Positions 1-11,146 of a DNA stretch of 64,000 bases are shown here, in pieces. The DNA comes from Saprolegnia diclina VS20 (lineage: Eukaryota; Oomycota; Saprolegniomycetes; Saprolegniales; Saprolegniaceae): contig NW_008246078.1 of NCBI RefSeq assembly GCF_000281045.1, positions 586,823-650,822 on the forward strand, written 5' to 3'. How positions within the stretch are numbered: position 1 is the stretch's first letter; every line of letters starts with the position of its first letter. Below the pieces are notes generated by a model, which was given only the letters and a program-made list of their open reading frames with translations, had not been told where the DNA came from and did no database searches. Made by a program: the position numbers and the translations under genes.

Positions 1-231
1 GTGGAGCTGGAAGAGCTCGAGCATCTTGGCGAGCGACCCGTCCTGCGACGTGAAGAGGCCGACGGCCAGCACGAGCTTGACGACGCACTGCGCGAGGACT
101 GCCGTCGCCGAGTGAAACTCGATGTGGCTGCGCTTGGCGTACTCGTTCAGAAGGCCGTAGCTCACCCAGAGGCCAATGTAGACGCAGAAGATACTCTTCT
201 GCGCCAGCGTCTCGAGGCCAAGGAAGGCCAT
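1..231 (-). CDS. Nucleotide-sugar transporter, N-terminal part (cut by window edge)
   Basis: The minus strand from the ATG at 231 reads open to the window edge for 77 residues beginning MAFLGLETLAQKSIFCVYIG. The first segment is a hydrophobic helix followed by a polar patch and a second helix (AVLAQCVVKLVLAVGLF). This order matches the start of UDP-galactose/CMP-sialic acid type transporters (SLC35A family), which exchange nucleotide sugars for nucleoside monophosphates across the Golgi or ER membrane. Family membership is inferred from the first two membrane segments only; the substrate cannot be told. The rest lies outside the window. Confidence 0.6.
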   Translation of the reverse strand, partial: MAFLGLETLAQKSIFCVYIGLWVSYGLLNEYAKRSHIEFHSATAVLAQCVVKLVLAVGLFTSQDGSLAKMLELFQLH

Positions 232-1008
232 CCTGCTTGCAAGGTCCGTCCTGTGGAAATGAGCCGTGTGTCCGGGTTGCCGAGACCACCAGCTGGTTAC
301 AAACTGTGGGATTTTAGCCATCACATACAGTTTATAGCATGTTATGGATAGATTCACGCCCATTAGCTACACGGCGTGACGCAAAACCCGATGAAATTTC
401 AGGGTTGGCGACCAAGGCCCCTCGCTTTCGCAAAGATGCTGTCTCGTTCACAACGACTGGAGCGTCTCTAGCATCAAACCAGCTTATAACTGCCCGTCCG
501 CAGCCGGTCGTTGTCCTCGCCGATGCTGAGATTGTATTTGTTTATCCCATTATGTATCTCAGTTTGCTATCAGTCTATCGATCAGTCTGCAGCACCGACG
601 ACATGTTGCAGAGGCAGCGCACTGGGTGAGCGTCCAGAGCACAATTCATCAAATATGCTTGCAAGGTTTCGTAGAAGAGCGATGGACCACTAGTAGAACT
701 GTGGGTAGTGCAAATTTGACCAGCTCAGAACGAGACGAGTTGTGTATATGTGTCCGTCTTTACCATCGCTTCGCAACATGGATGGACAGTATTGTCTTTG
801 CAAACATTGAGTCAAGTAGTTAGTAAGGTGTGCACTGTGTCGTGTATTGGTGTGGGTAGGTACCGAATGAGGATCGACGCCAGGACGACATGAATAAGAC
901 GTGCAACGACGTCTCGGCTTGGTGTCAACAACTATTGCAACCGATTTGCAGACATCCATATAGCGCTATTATCTCATAGTCTAGTCAGCACAAAAGCTCT
1001 CAACGTCT
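232..1008. other. Intergenic, no gene seen
   Basis: Short overlapping open frames on both strands show no protein-like pattern and the base composition is less GC-rich than the neighbouring exons. It lies between the transporter start and the 3' end of the carrier gene, so it should hold the transporter promoter and the carrier terminator. Confidence 0.5.
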
Positions 1009-2101
1009 TCAGACGCTCACGTTTGCATCCGACGACGTCATGAGCAGCTTGGAGACATGTTCGTACACGGCAAAGATGAGCGCGCCGTTCGGAAGCACCT
1101 TGATCAAGTTGGGCGTCAAGCCCTTGTAGAGACCCGGAATGCCTTCGTACCTACGCACCATTGCATCAAAACCGAGAGACATGTATGGCTTCCACGGACT
1201 TGATGATGCGCTTGGTGCAGTCCCATGTGCCCGAATACTTGTCGGCGACGGGCCCGCCTTGCTGCAGCCGGGCCTTGATCACTTGGTACGGGTACGTGGC
1301 GGTCGACGCAAACGCTTGCGAGAGTGCGCCGATGGTCAGCGACGCGGGAATCGACTACCAAAGAATACCATATTGTCTCTTCCGGATAAGACAATGCTGT
1401 ACATACCATATCCCGGCTCACATACGACGTGTACTCGGACTTGAGCTTTTCGTACGCGACAAACTAGATGCGCATAGATCAGCAATCCGAAGTCCTTAAG
1501 TCTGTACCTTGAACGCGCCGTGGGACGTCAGAAAGAGCGCCGGCACCGCACCCTTGTACAGGGCGCGGACGCCTTCCTCGGCCACGATGCGGCGGAGGGC
1601 GTCGGCCACATTCGTGTACGGCACGGCCGTGCCCTGCACTTGCATGCGCACCTTGATGAGCCAGATTGGGTTGGTCAGCGGCACGCACAAGACGCCTAAT
1701 AGAGTCTATCAGATCGTATTCCTATCGTATGCAGCGCGGCTACCTGCTTGGATGCCCGAGAGAAAATGGCCGATCGACGGCGGCAGCGACGAGGTGGCGT
1801 ACATGGTCTTGGCGTGCTCGTAAAAGTAAAAGTAGAGACCCCACGACATGGTTGTGCCGTACAAGGCCGGGCTCATGCCTTGGTACATGGCGCGCCAGTG
1901 CCACGACGTGGCGCCGGGGCCTTTGACGAGCGACGTGAACGCATGGAAGAGCGACTTGTACGCGCGCGGCGACTGCTCGTGGACCTGGTACCGGACCTTG
2001 ACGAGGTCCAGTGGGTACAGCACGGCCGTGCTAAAGCCGCCGGCGACAATGCCGGCGACGCAGTGCTGCAGCAGCGTCGGGCGGCGTTCCTTCGAGTTCA
2101 T
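1009..2101 (-). CDS. Mitochondrial carrier, SLC25A32 (folate/FAD transporter) type
   Basis: Five coding blocks on the minus strand give a three-repeat mitochondrial carrier. Each repeat carries the Px[DE]xx[KR] signature: YPLDLVKVRYQ, TNPIWLIKVRMQ and TYPYQVIKARLQ. TNP in repeat 2 and the later TSHGAFK are typical of the SLC25A32/FLX1 branch, which moves folate or FAD across the inner mitochondrial membrane. Clean introns are 1696-1743, 1464-1507 and 1355-1406 (44-52 bp). The last junction near 1150-1195 is not clean: the protein clearly resumes at YEGIPGLYKGLTPN, but no GT..AG pair keeps frame, so a sequence error or unusual splice is possible. The start was taken as MNSKERR; an in-frame ATG at 2143 is the alternative. 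Branch assignment is by motif memory; ADP/ATP or other nucleotide carriers are less likely. Confidence 0.8.
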
Positions 2102-2666
2102 CCTGGTGATGGAAAGGCCAGCTTGCTTGATTGGCGCAAACACAGATCGCGTGGCGATTGGCTAGAAAGCGCATTCGACAACGTTGTTGATTGGTGGATC
2201 TGAAAATGGCAGGTGCTAATTTCACCCACATTGCAGCGCTTGAAGTGGCGGGGCTGTTCGCTTGCTTGAGAGCGTGTACAACGCGAGCAAACGCGCCTCG
2301 AGTGCAGGTGGCTTCTCCTTGACGGTATGTTGCAGGGCTATTAGCATCATTTCCCGTCGATCACGTTGGAGAGGCTGTTGTACAGACGCAAGGGAACTCG
2401 CCCGTAGTGCCTTCTTTCAGATTGCCATGGACGGAAATGTGGGTGTTATTAGACACTCCTGTAGTTTGGGTGTTGACGCAGCAAAGTTCAAGTGCAACAA
2501 ATATCCGCTTCTCGATCAAGACTCTGCTTGCTCTCGCGGCGAATCCAGCATTTGACGATTCGGAGGTTAAGGCGAACGCCCTTCGAACCCTGTCGCGACG
2601 CCTCCTTACGGCAACAATTTGAGCGTAGTCATACAAATTCTATATATTCGCATGGACGCCAATAAC

Positions 2667-3256
2667 TTAAAACATCTCGTCTTCCACACGAAGGTACTCG
2701 CCAATGTCGGCCTGGTGCAAGACAACGTAGCCGGTCGGGTCGAGATCTTTGCACATTTCCGTGGCCTGCGCGGCGATACCAAAGCCGAGCGGCACGTCGT
2801 TCATGCTGTAGACGACGACGCCGGCGTACTGCGGCGTGCCTTCCGTGATGCGGCCGAGGCCCGACTTGACCACGTTGTTGCCGTAGAGGAACGACATTTC
2901 CGAGTTGGGCTTGATCCACACCTTGTACTTGGCGTACTGGGCGAGGTAGTCGAGGAACGTGATGCGGAGGTGGAACTTCTTGGTCTTCGTGAGCTTGCCG
3001 ACCGCCGTGCCGAGCGAGAGGAGCTGGTCCGTGCCAATGTTGGTGGCCTGGCGCATGAGCTTCTCGCTCACATAGTAGACAATGTCGCCGTGGAGGCGAA
3101 AGCAAAACTTTTCGTCCGGGCGGACGACCAAGTGCTGCACGTTGCGGCCAATGCTACAGACTTTAGTTAGCCCTAGCCCATGCATAGACCTCGTGCATAC
3201 TATTTCGAGATCTTCTCGAAGACGGTCTTCATCTCTTCATCGGTCAACGGACGCAT
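2667..3256 (-). CDS. NIP7: 60S ribosome biogenesis factor NIP7
   Basis: Two exons joined across a 47-bp intron (3154-3200) give 180 residues, the same length as human NIP7. Recognisable stretches are [19 protein letters not shown] at the start, YCFRLH-like [47 protein letters not shown] and [13 protein letters not shown] at the end. The C-terminal half is the PUA domain that binds RNA. NIP7 works in the nucleolus on pre-rRNA processing and 60S assembly. The acceptor was chosen because only the second of two nearby AGs restores the KYIG sequence in frame. No essential part appears missing. Confidence 0.95.
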
Positions 3257-4392
3257 CGTCGCTTGCTTGTGCTGGTCTAGCAAAGGGTTGTGCTTTGGCC
3301 AAGCCCACCACCGCCGTATTCATTGGTCCAAATCGATTGGCCAATCAGCAACGCCGAAGCAATCGATTGGTGCCCGCGGGTGTTTTTTATGTTGGAAATC
3401 AGTTGTGTTTTAAACAATGCAAGTGGGAGCACCAGGACAAGTGCAATAGAAGGAGCAAGGGAATCCCATACGAAAGAGAGACGAGCGAGGACTATAGCGA
3501 TGTTGATTCTAGGATACGATGCTATATATATTGATGCCAAAAGCATGCCGTAGCATGCGTAGTAGTGTGTGAGAGGAGCGAAGCGAGCATTGGTAGAGCA
3601 AGGAAGGGAGGTTGTCGCAGAGCTAATACAAGTGTCCGAGTTCTGCGGCCATGGTATCCCTTGGCAAGCGCAAAGGCTAAGCGCGCGTGCTGCACGTCGT
3701 GAAAAGTGCATACTGCGCGGAAAGAGAGGCTTCCGCACGATGAGTGGGCAAGGACCACAACAATGAGCCAGTACCAAGTCGAATGCCAAACAGAAAAGCT
3801 CGGGCGCCGGTGACGCGCCCGCTGGCAATAGAACACTGCAAGAAGGAAGGCATCGCGACGCGAAACGCAAGTAGTACAAACGTAAGACTCGATGCGTGTT
3901 TCAAAGTACCACCGAGCCAAGGGCGCATCCAGCATTGACACGGGGGTGCAGCATGACGGTACTAGAGCTCCTTCGTATGCGGGTCTATCTCAAAAGCGGC
4001 ACCACGCGCTGCGTCGATCCCGTACTCAAGTACGCTCAACCATCACTGCAAGCACCCGAATTCGCAAACTTAACAGAGTTCCTAGTTGCTCTCTTCGCCA
4101 TCACCCATCCTTGCATCGTCCTCTTTCCTTTGCTTCTCCAGGCCTGATTACATACAAGACTCTACTACCTGCCTCGTCGAGAGTCATAGCAGCTCATGAT
4201 GCGTCGATCGCTCTGTCCTCGACACTCTCCTTGCTGGTGCCGCTGCCACGTACGGGGCTGTTGAAAACACATTTGCATGTGTATAAAACACCCGACCCCC
4301 AAATGGCTGGTGGGGCACTGCGGAGATAATCAGTTGCCAGAGGTTTTTGAAAATATCAAAAGAAAGAGGGAATCGGCCACGGCTGGCTCAGT
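3257..4392. other. Divergent intergenic region between NIP7 and RPS16
   Basis: The two genes point away from each other, so both promoters must lie here, consistent with shared ribosome-biogenesis regulation. Open frames such as that at 3522-3941 on the minus strand are low-complexity and resemble no protein I know. No RNA gene was recognised. Confidence 0.5.
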
Positions 4393-4400
4393 GTCATTCC
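4393..4400 (+). promoter_or_regulatory. Possible initiator element of RPS16
   Basis: The sequence GTCATTCC lies about 25 bases before the RPS16 ATG and resembles the oomycete initiator core (TCA-T-pyrimidine). The match is short and could be chance. Confidence 0.3.
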
Positions 4401-4423
4401 GGAAATCACACACCAGTAACATC

Positions 4424-5088
4424 ATGGAAGGCGCGAGCAAGATTGAATCGGTCCAGGTCTTTGGCCGCAAGAAGAACGCTACGGCGGTCGCCTACTGCAA
4501 GCGCGGCCACGGCCTCATCAAGGTCAACGGCTGCCCCATCGAGCTCGTCGAGCCGGAGATCCTCCGCACCAAGACGTACGAGCCCGTGCTCCTCCTCGGC
4601 CAGCAGCGCTTCGCCAACGTACGTACCTCGCCTTGATCACGTCCTCCAGTGTGCATCGGGGCGCGACGAGATGCCATTGTCTCGGCGCGCCTTGGTAGCT
4701 GTCTTGGTCCACATCTTACTGTGTGCCGCCGCCATCTTTGGCGGCGTGCTGTGTCCAATGATTGCACATCCGCCGATGTCGCACTTGGAATCGAAGATGC
4801 TCGGGATGAACGGGGACTGATCAGCTGTCTGCATATCTTTAGGTCGACATCCGTGTCCGCGTCAAGGGCGGTGGTCACACCTCGCAGATCTACGCCATCC
4901 GCCAGGCGATCGCCAAGGCCATCGTCGCGTACTACCAGAAGTACGTCGATGAAGCCTCGAAGAAGGAAATCAAGGACATCCTCCTCGACTACGACCGCAC
5001 GCTCCTCGTCGCGGATCCCCGCCGCTGCGAAGCCAAGAAGTTCGGCGGTCCCAGCGCCCGCGCTCGCTTCCAGAAGTCGTACCGTTAA
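4424..5088 (+). CDS. RPS16: 40S ribosomal protein S16 (uS9)
   Basis: Exon 1 (4424-4618, 65 codons) and exon 2 (4843-5088) give 146 residues, the family length. Landmarks are [78 protein letters not shown] and the conserved C-terminus [10 protein letters not shown], whose tail reaches the P-site tRNA in the ribosome. The single intron (4619-4842, GTACGT..TTTAG) is 224 bp, four to five times longer than others in this window, and contains a GC-rich hairpin-like stretch. The gene is divergent from NIP7. Confidence 0.97.
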
Positions 5089-6405
5089 ACGTCTCGCCGA
5101 CGTGTGTCGTCTTGGCTTGGAGGCAGCGCACCGCGTCTTGGCGCTCTGCTTTGCCTTCTAGTTGGGCGATCGTGTAACAACAAACTGGTGTGAACCTCAT
5201 TTATTCCTCGTCTTGCAGCACTCGCATGGCCCACCTTCAGTTAGTCGGTTGTCTTGGCATATACTGAGTGGCAGTAGTGCCCAGAGGGCTGCAGGTGACG
5301 GAGCCCACGTTAGCAGCTTTAGTGCTCTCTTAGAGCTCTCGTAGCCAAATGTCAAATGGCAACACACGAGGAGCAGTGCCGTAGGTGGCCACACGTCTCT
5401 ACCTCCGTGCAGGCTGCCGCTGCTTGGTGGATGATGACCCATGCGATGGGACCTCGTATCTTGCGGATATTCAAGCAAGCGGATCCTGCATCACCAGGCC
5501 AAAGCGACTCGTAGTAGGAGTAGAGTCGGGATCGCAAAACGCTCCATTTTGAATGTGCGATGTGATGCCAGCTCGGGACAAGCAGCCCAAGATAAGATCG
5601 CTGTCGATGCTGTGCTCTCTGGCACGAGGAGCCTCTGCGTGATCTCGCGGCTTCATGGTTGGGTAGCAACCCTATCCCTTGTCCCACCGATCGATTTTGC
5701 TTGATCTCGTCTCGTCGTCCTGCTAAGCAATAATGCAGGCAGGATACAGACATGCGATTTTCTGGTGTACTTGGAATACGTGGTTCACACCAGAGCGACA
5801 GGGCGCAATGGACCTGCGCTAGCATAGGAGAATGAACCATCCAAACTTGTATTTTTTAAGGTTTTGCCAAGATCCGCACCGCCGCCGGGTTGATGTCGCC
5901 TTGGCGCTGCGTTAGGGTCGAGATGTTCGTAGCCTTCGGCCCACGGGCTCTGCAACCCTTTCCGGGCGGCTGTCGCTGAGCGTGTGGAGCTCGAGCAACA
6001 TACCATTTGTAGCGTAGTCGCAATCGCTTCTCCATCTCATGTCACTCTCGTGGAAGGCGTCGTAGCGAGCAAGCCCGTGCAACGATGGCGGCGGCAAGAG
6101 CGCAGCGGTGGACGTGTGGCGTCTTATCGCAGCGTCGCAAGCATTGACGATCGTGTATGGCTGGGAACTGACGCGCCGCCGGGTGGTCTAGCGCAGGCGA
6201 TGGCCTAGGCAGCGCCTACATCTTCATGGCCTGATGGACTTTACTTACTCTACAGACCAAGGCGCAAGCGTCAAGCGCCTCGTCGGAGGCTGCCTCCGTG
6301 GCCTCATGGACGTGGCGGCCTGCATGGTGGCAGCGGAGCTGTCCGGTTTCAAATCGGTTGTTATCCGGATGGCCAAATCCAAATTCCAGCAATTAATCGA
6401 CCGGC
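5089..6405. other. Intergenic, no gene seen
   Basis: No open frame has a recognisable pattern. The frame at 6234-6593 could in principle be an upstream exon of the coiled-coil gene, but no splice pair was convincing. Contains the RPS16 terminator. Confidence 0.45.
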
Positions 6406-7878
6406 ATGCGGTCGCGAGCCGCGCCCATGTACGAGCCGGCGGTGCGGACGGGCCATCTCCCGAGCCGGCGCGTCTTCCACGGATCCCGCGACGTCATCCT
6501 GGACCCGACGCGGTCCATCGAGCTCCTCTCGCTCGGCAGCGCTGGTACTGGCGAGATCAACCAAGTCGAGTTCCTCTACCTGCCGTCCGGTGAGATCCTC
6601 GCGCAGACGCCGACCAAGCCATCGTCATCGCCGCCGCCAATGGCCGCATCAACGGCCACATCACATGTGCCCATGCTGCTCGAGTCGGTCGACCGGTATG
6701 ACCAGGCGCGGTCGCCGTCGTCGTCGTATGCGTCGACGCTGCGGCCACAGCAGCTCTCGCCTCGGTCGGCGAGCGCCAAGTCGTACAGCAGCCGAGCCTC
6801 GCATCTCAAGACGCCGTACCAGCAGCGCATTCTCGAGCTTGAGACGCTCCTCGAGCACGAGAAGAAGCGGTCGCTGCAGAAGATGCGCCAACTCCTTGAC
6901 GAGCAGGACAAGACACGCGAGCTCGAGAGCCAGGTCAGCGCGCTACAGAACCGATGCCACGTGCTCGAAGGGGCGCTGGAGCGGCAGGACGCGCACGCGC
7001 GCGAGCTCCAAGAGGCCAACGAGACGTACGGAGCCCGGATGGCGTCGCTTCTCGCAGACCATGGTCGCCAGACGAGCCAGATGGAAGCGCTTCAACACCA
7101 AATCCAAACGCTCGCGGCGACGTCGCAAGCAGCAGCACCCGCGTTAGAGTTGCCCGCCGTCACGGCGCCACCGCCTCCACGACGCCTTACGGACCAAGCG
7201 AGCCAAACCGAGCCCGAGACGCCACCCAACTCGGAGCAACCACCGTCCTCCTCGCATCATCTTGCTCTCCTCGAAGCCATCGGCGCGTGGAAGCAATCAC
7301 TGGACGAGTGGTGCGCGCAGCCGCCCTCCCCGCTCAAGGTCCGCCTCGAGGATTTACTGCAGGACTTTCCGTCACTCTTGCTGCCAGCATCATCGTTGTC
7401 GATAGCACCGGTCCCGTTCGAGGCGTCGGCGGTGTTGAAGCGGCAGCTGCAGCTCATGGAGCGCGAGTGGCGACAGACGCACGCCAAGTACGTCGAGCTC
7501 AAGGAGCTCTGTGCGCGGCAGTGCGTCCGCGAAGCCGACTTGCAAAACTTTGTCAACGAGCACCGACTGCGCGGCAACTGCTCGCTCCAAGCCCCATCCA
7601 CCGCCGCCGCGTCGACGTTTGACGACACGCTCCATGGCGACCAAGGTCGCATGAAGGTCGTCATCACACACAAAGCCGAATCGGCCGTGCACGCCAAGCT
7701 CGACGCACTGCGCGTGAGGAAGGAGCAAGTGACGGTGCTGCCGTCCGCGCGCTTGGCCAAGAAGCACGAACGCATATCGACCCCAAAGGCGCTCAAGAAA
7801 CCAAAGAAACAGCACCGTACCGAGAAGGCGCCGTCGACGGCCGGCCGCACGCCGTTGAGCCGACCGTGGGTTTGCTAA
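6406..7878 (+). CDS. Coiled-coil protein of unknown function
   Basis: One uninterrupted frame of 490 residues with strongly GC-biased third positions, as expected of a real gene here. Residues about 140-245 form a heptad-rich coiled coil (QRILELETLLEHEKKRSLQK and onward), preceded by a Ser/Pro-rich segment and followed by a Pro-rich linker, a second short coil around 340-375 (LKRQLQLMEREWRQTHAKY) and a basic Lys-rich tail. There is no signal peptide or membrane helix. The pattern is that of a cytoskeletal or centrosomal scaffold, but this is only an impression. The start is the first ATG of the frame; MYEPAV a few codons later is an alternative, and an upstream exon is possible. Confidence 0.65.
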   Translation: MRSRAAPMYEPAVRTGHLPSRRVFHGSRDVILDPTRSIELLSLGSAGTGEINQVEFLYLPSGEILAQTPTKPSSSPPPMAASTATSHVPMLLESVDRYDQARSPSSSYASTLRPQQLSPRSASAKSYSSRASHLKTPYQQRILELETLLEHEKKRSLQKMRQLLDEQDKTRELESQVSALQNRCHVLEGALERQDAHARELQEANETYGARMASLLADHGRQTSQMEALQHQIQTLAATSQAAAPALELPAVTAPPPPRRLTDQASQTEPETPPNSEQPPSSSHHLALLEAIGAWKQSLDEWCAQPPSPLKVRLEDLLQDFPSLLLPASSLSIAPVPFEASAVLKRQLQLMEREWRQTHAKYVELKELCARQCVREADLQNFVNEHRLRGNCSLQAPSTAAASTFDDTLHGDQGRMKVVITHKAESAVHAKLDALRVRKEQVTVLPSARLAKKHERISTPKALKKPKKQHRTEKAPSTAGRTPLSRPWVC

Positions 7879-9256
7879 TAAGACGGTAGTACGAGGCCTG
7901 TGACGACCCGATTTGTGTGTTGCGTTTTGGCGGACGACGCCATCTTAACCCTCAAAGGTCTACTAAGCGTCGTCGATCAAGCTTCGTACACTTGATTTTG
8001 AAAAATCAAGCAGAAACGCCTCTGCAACACACTGCTGCAACGCGGTGGCTAGCCCCGAGCCGTCGTGCACATGCTAACGTTGGTAGATCATCTATTATAT
8101 ATTCTGGGTTGATATGACCTCACGAGCCTTCTTCCTTTGCTGTCGTGGCGCCACCAGAGAGATTTCAGTAAAAAAGCAACTAACTAGAGTACTAGTATAG
8201 TACAAGTGGTCTAGTCGGTCTCGCCTCGAGGCGTCGTGGCCGACGATTGCAAAAGACACGGTGGCATGCGACGCCTCGTGACCCAAGAGACGGTCCTGTC
8301 TCGCCGATGCCAAGCAAACGGCGGCTTCGCCGGCATTCCACTCGCGGTCTGGATGTGCTCGATGGCGAAAGCAGCCCATCCCTATGGTAATAGCAAGGCA
8401 TAAAGGAAACGTTATGGCCTTGGGAATAGTCTCCAGGGGCTATCAACTGTAAAATAGTAATCAAGTAGTCGACCTTTGGCAGTTGTCGTGCAGGGTTGCG
8501 TGGGCGGCTTTCTAACGTTGCTACCAATCACGCGCAGCGGTCGGGACGCGAAATCGATGGAGACGGCGCGAAATGGGCACGTCCCACGCTGTCTTGGCTA
8601 AGGACAGACACAGGCGTCCATCATTATCAAGAGAATACAAGTACCGCGGATTGATGCACCGTTCGCCATCGCTCATTTATTAGTCATCGCGTAGTAGGAG
8701 AGCGATTCGAAGATGGATACATGCATCTGCGAATCGCAACGGCTTGATGTCTTTTCATGGATAGTTGGCCGGTTCTTTTTCCTCGGCTCATTCGGCCATT
8801 GCTGAAACAAGTCGACGCGAGCGATGGAGCGCTTGGCACTCGTCGCGTTTCAGTGGACTGCAGGGATGACTGTAGTTAGTCGACGCATCGACTCGAGTCG
8901 GATCGGAACGAAAGCCAAAGGTCACGATAAGTTGATGTGAGAAAGTCGACGGTCGTTTTGTGACAAGCAAGCACATGGCGTGGCCGAATGCAATATCCTA
9001 GTTTCAACGTCTTCAATTCGGTTAAGTGCGCTTTGGCTCGCGTGAAATAAGGACAAAACGCCTACTTGCACTTGGCACCACCCAAGAGATGTCGTAGACG
9101 TCCGCTTGCGAGCGCAGCGCACTGTCGCATCAACGCTTGCAAAGACCGGTCGTCGCACCCATGCCGACCAAAAGCTTGAAGCTTCGCGACTCACGAAATA
9201 CACGTTTTTAAACTGACTACTAGTACCTACTTAGACTACAGACGAGCAAAACTGCG
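7879..9256. other. Intergenic, no gene seen
   Basis: About 1.4 kb with only short overlapping frames of low coding quality. No tRNA, repeat or mobile element was recognised. Confidence 0.5.
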
Positions 9257-9628
9257 TTATGTCCACGAAGACATCTTCTCCATATACGACCGCTTGAGCT
9301 CTTCAAGGCTCGACTGCAACTCGTCGTCAATGTCGGCCAGCCGCTTGGCGCCAGCGAGCCGAATCGCATTCATGTGCTCGTGGGCCGCGACAAAATCGGG
9401 GTGCGTGCTCACCTCGTCGCCGGCGTCACGGAGGCGGTGCATGACGCGATCGATGTCGAGCGCGGCAGCCTCCAAGCTTTTCTCGAGCTCGTGGCGCGCA
9501 ACGGCAATGGCCTCGCGGTACGCTTGGTGGGCTTCGCGGATCGAGACGCCGTAGTCGGCCTCTGTTGCCGCAATGTCCTTCTTGTACATGAGTCGCTTGA
9601 TCCCGCGCAGGACGGCGTTCCGTGGCAT
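9257..9628 (-). CDS. Small helical hypothetical protein
   Basis: A 123-residue frame beginning MPRNAVLRGIKRLMYKKDIA. It is almost wholly alpha-helical and charged, with long amphipathic stretches (EAHQAYREAIAVARHELEKS and ADIDDELQSSLEELKRSYME) and no membrane segment, signal peptide or cysteine motif. Composition is GC-biased at third positions. I do not recognise the family; it could be a small coiled-coil partner protein. No introns are needed. Confidence 0.55.
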   Translation of the reverse strand: MPRNAVLRGIKRLMYKKDIAATEADYGVSIREAHQAYREAIAVARHELEKSLEAAALDIDRVMHRLRDAGDEVSTHPDFVAAHEHMNAIRLAGAKRLADIDDELQSSLEELKRSYMEKMSSWT

Positions 9629-10428
9629 CCTCTTTGTTTGTGCACAGGACGATGCAAATCGCCAACTGATCGCAATCCAAACTGCAAAACTAGGATCGGA
9701 AAAGCGTACTTTATCGGACTTTCGGACTTCGAGGGTGGACGCACACAGTTCTTGGCTTCTGAGTATGACTGTACTTTTGTGAAGACGAGAGATCGCTCAG
9801 ACGAGAGAGCCAATTCCAGTAGGTTGGATCAAGCTGCGAGTGTACATGATGCCAAGAGACAGCGTTTATCGAGTGAACAATAAAGTCTCGTCATCGCCAC
9901 GGCGCTCGTGACGGTTCATTTGACGCCATTTTGAATCAGATGCGCTGCTATTATGCACCAATCTTCAGGATCTGCTTCAGAGTCCGACGTCGAAAAGTGC
10001 GTACTCCAACTCCCTTGACGGTCGCATGGGTGGATTGACGGCGAGGACTTGGTGAAATTACGATTGAGAAAACCACCCACGCACCCCACTGCTCGAGGCC
10101 TCTGAAATCACTCCATGTCACCGAAAGCGAGAGACAAAAATTAGGAACGAAGCTCCTCGACGACTCCATCGGCAGCAGCGACGTCAAGAACGTGGGTGGT
10201 GACAGTCTTCCCTTTCCGAGCAAACGCCCAATCGGTAAAAGCGAGCAAACAAAAGCAAAATGCATACCTTTAACGACAATTGAAGAAAACGTGAGCGCTG
10301 CTCATTCTGCAATTTGCGCTGTAGGGACGTCCTGTCGACGCTGGACGGCGAAACCCGCGTGGCTTGGTTCCTTGCTTCGTCGTGCATTCCTGTGCCACAG
10401 CGCTTTCACCACGTAAGTGCTTCTGACG
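9629..10428. other. Intergenic, no gene seen
   Basis: Short frames only. No similarity to genes elsewhere in the window was noticed. Confidence 0.45.
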
Positions 10429-10670
10429 GACGAGGAAGCGGATGAGGGACGCCATTTGCTCGTCAGCGCAAGTGACGAGAAATCGTGCTGCGCTGCCCGA
10501 CAACGTCAGTGAGTGCACCGGCACCTGGTCCAGCGAATGAAGCGATCACGTGGACACTTGACTCGCTGGAGAAGGTGCCGGTGCACTCGCTGACGTTGCC
10601 GGGCAGCGCAGCACGATCGCTCGTCACTTGCGCTGACGAGCAAATGGCGTCCCTCATCCGCTTCCTCGTC
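10429..10670. repeat. Inverted repeat: 108-bp arms, 26-nt loop
   Basis: The left arm 10429-10536 and the right arm 10563-10670 are reverse complements with about six mismatches over 108 positions. Both begin, from their outer ends, GACGAGGAAGCGGATGAGGG. The loop is 10537-10562. A transcript from either strand would fold into a long, almost perfect hairpin. There are no obvious terminal features of a transposon and no target duplication. The arm reads open as a short peptide, so it may derive from a duplicated gene fragment. Confidence 0.9.
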
Positions 10671-11146
10671 GAAGATCGATTCTGGCTTTGAGCTCGGCGC
10701 TCGTCGAAATCTCAGCCACAGGCGTATCCGGATCTGCCAGAGAAAAGCCGACGCTCCTGCTATTGGTCCATTCCAGCATCGACTCTTCAAATCTTTGTTG
10801 CAGCGACCGCTGCCCGTGGCTTCCAACACCCCTGGGGGAAGCGCGTGGTATTCCCGCGCTGCGCCAGTGACCGGACTAAGGCTCGGGGAAAACGACAACA
10901 GCTTTACCCCTCCCGATGTAAAAAATTATGAAGCTATAATAACCATTGCTGCTGCAAGAGTGCCCAGCACCAACCACGGTTATATTTGAACCAACGACGT
11001 CTGCGAGGATGTTGGTGTCAGTGTCCCAGCCTCCAGGTCAGCACACAACGGGCGATGAGATGAACCGAGACCTCCATCGGTGGCAGCTTCATCGCACGCA
11101 AGTGGAGACTGTACGATCTGGCAATGCGCATGGTAAACGTGTTGTG
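10671..11146. other. Intergenic, no gene seen
   Basis: Lies between the inverted repeat and the end of the receptor kinase gene; no feature recognised apart from short frames. Confidence 0.45.
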
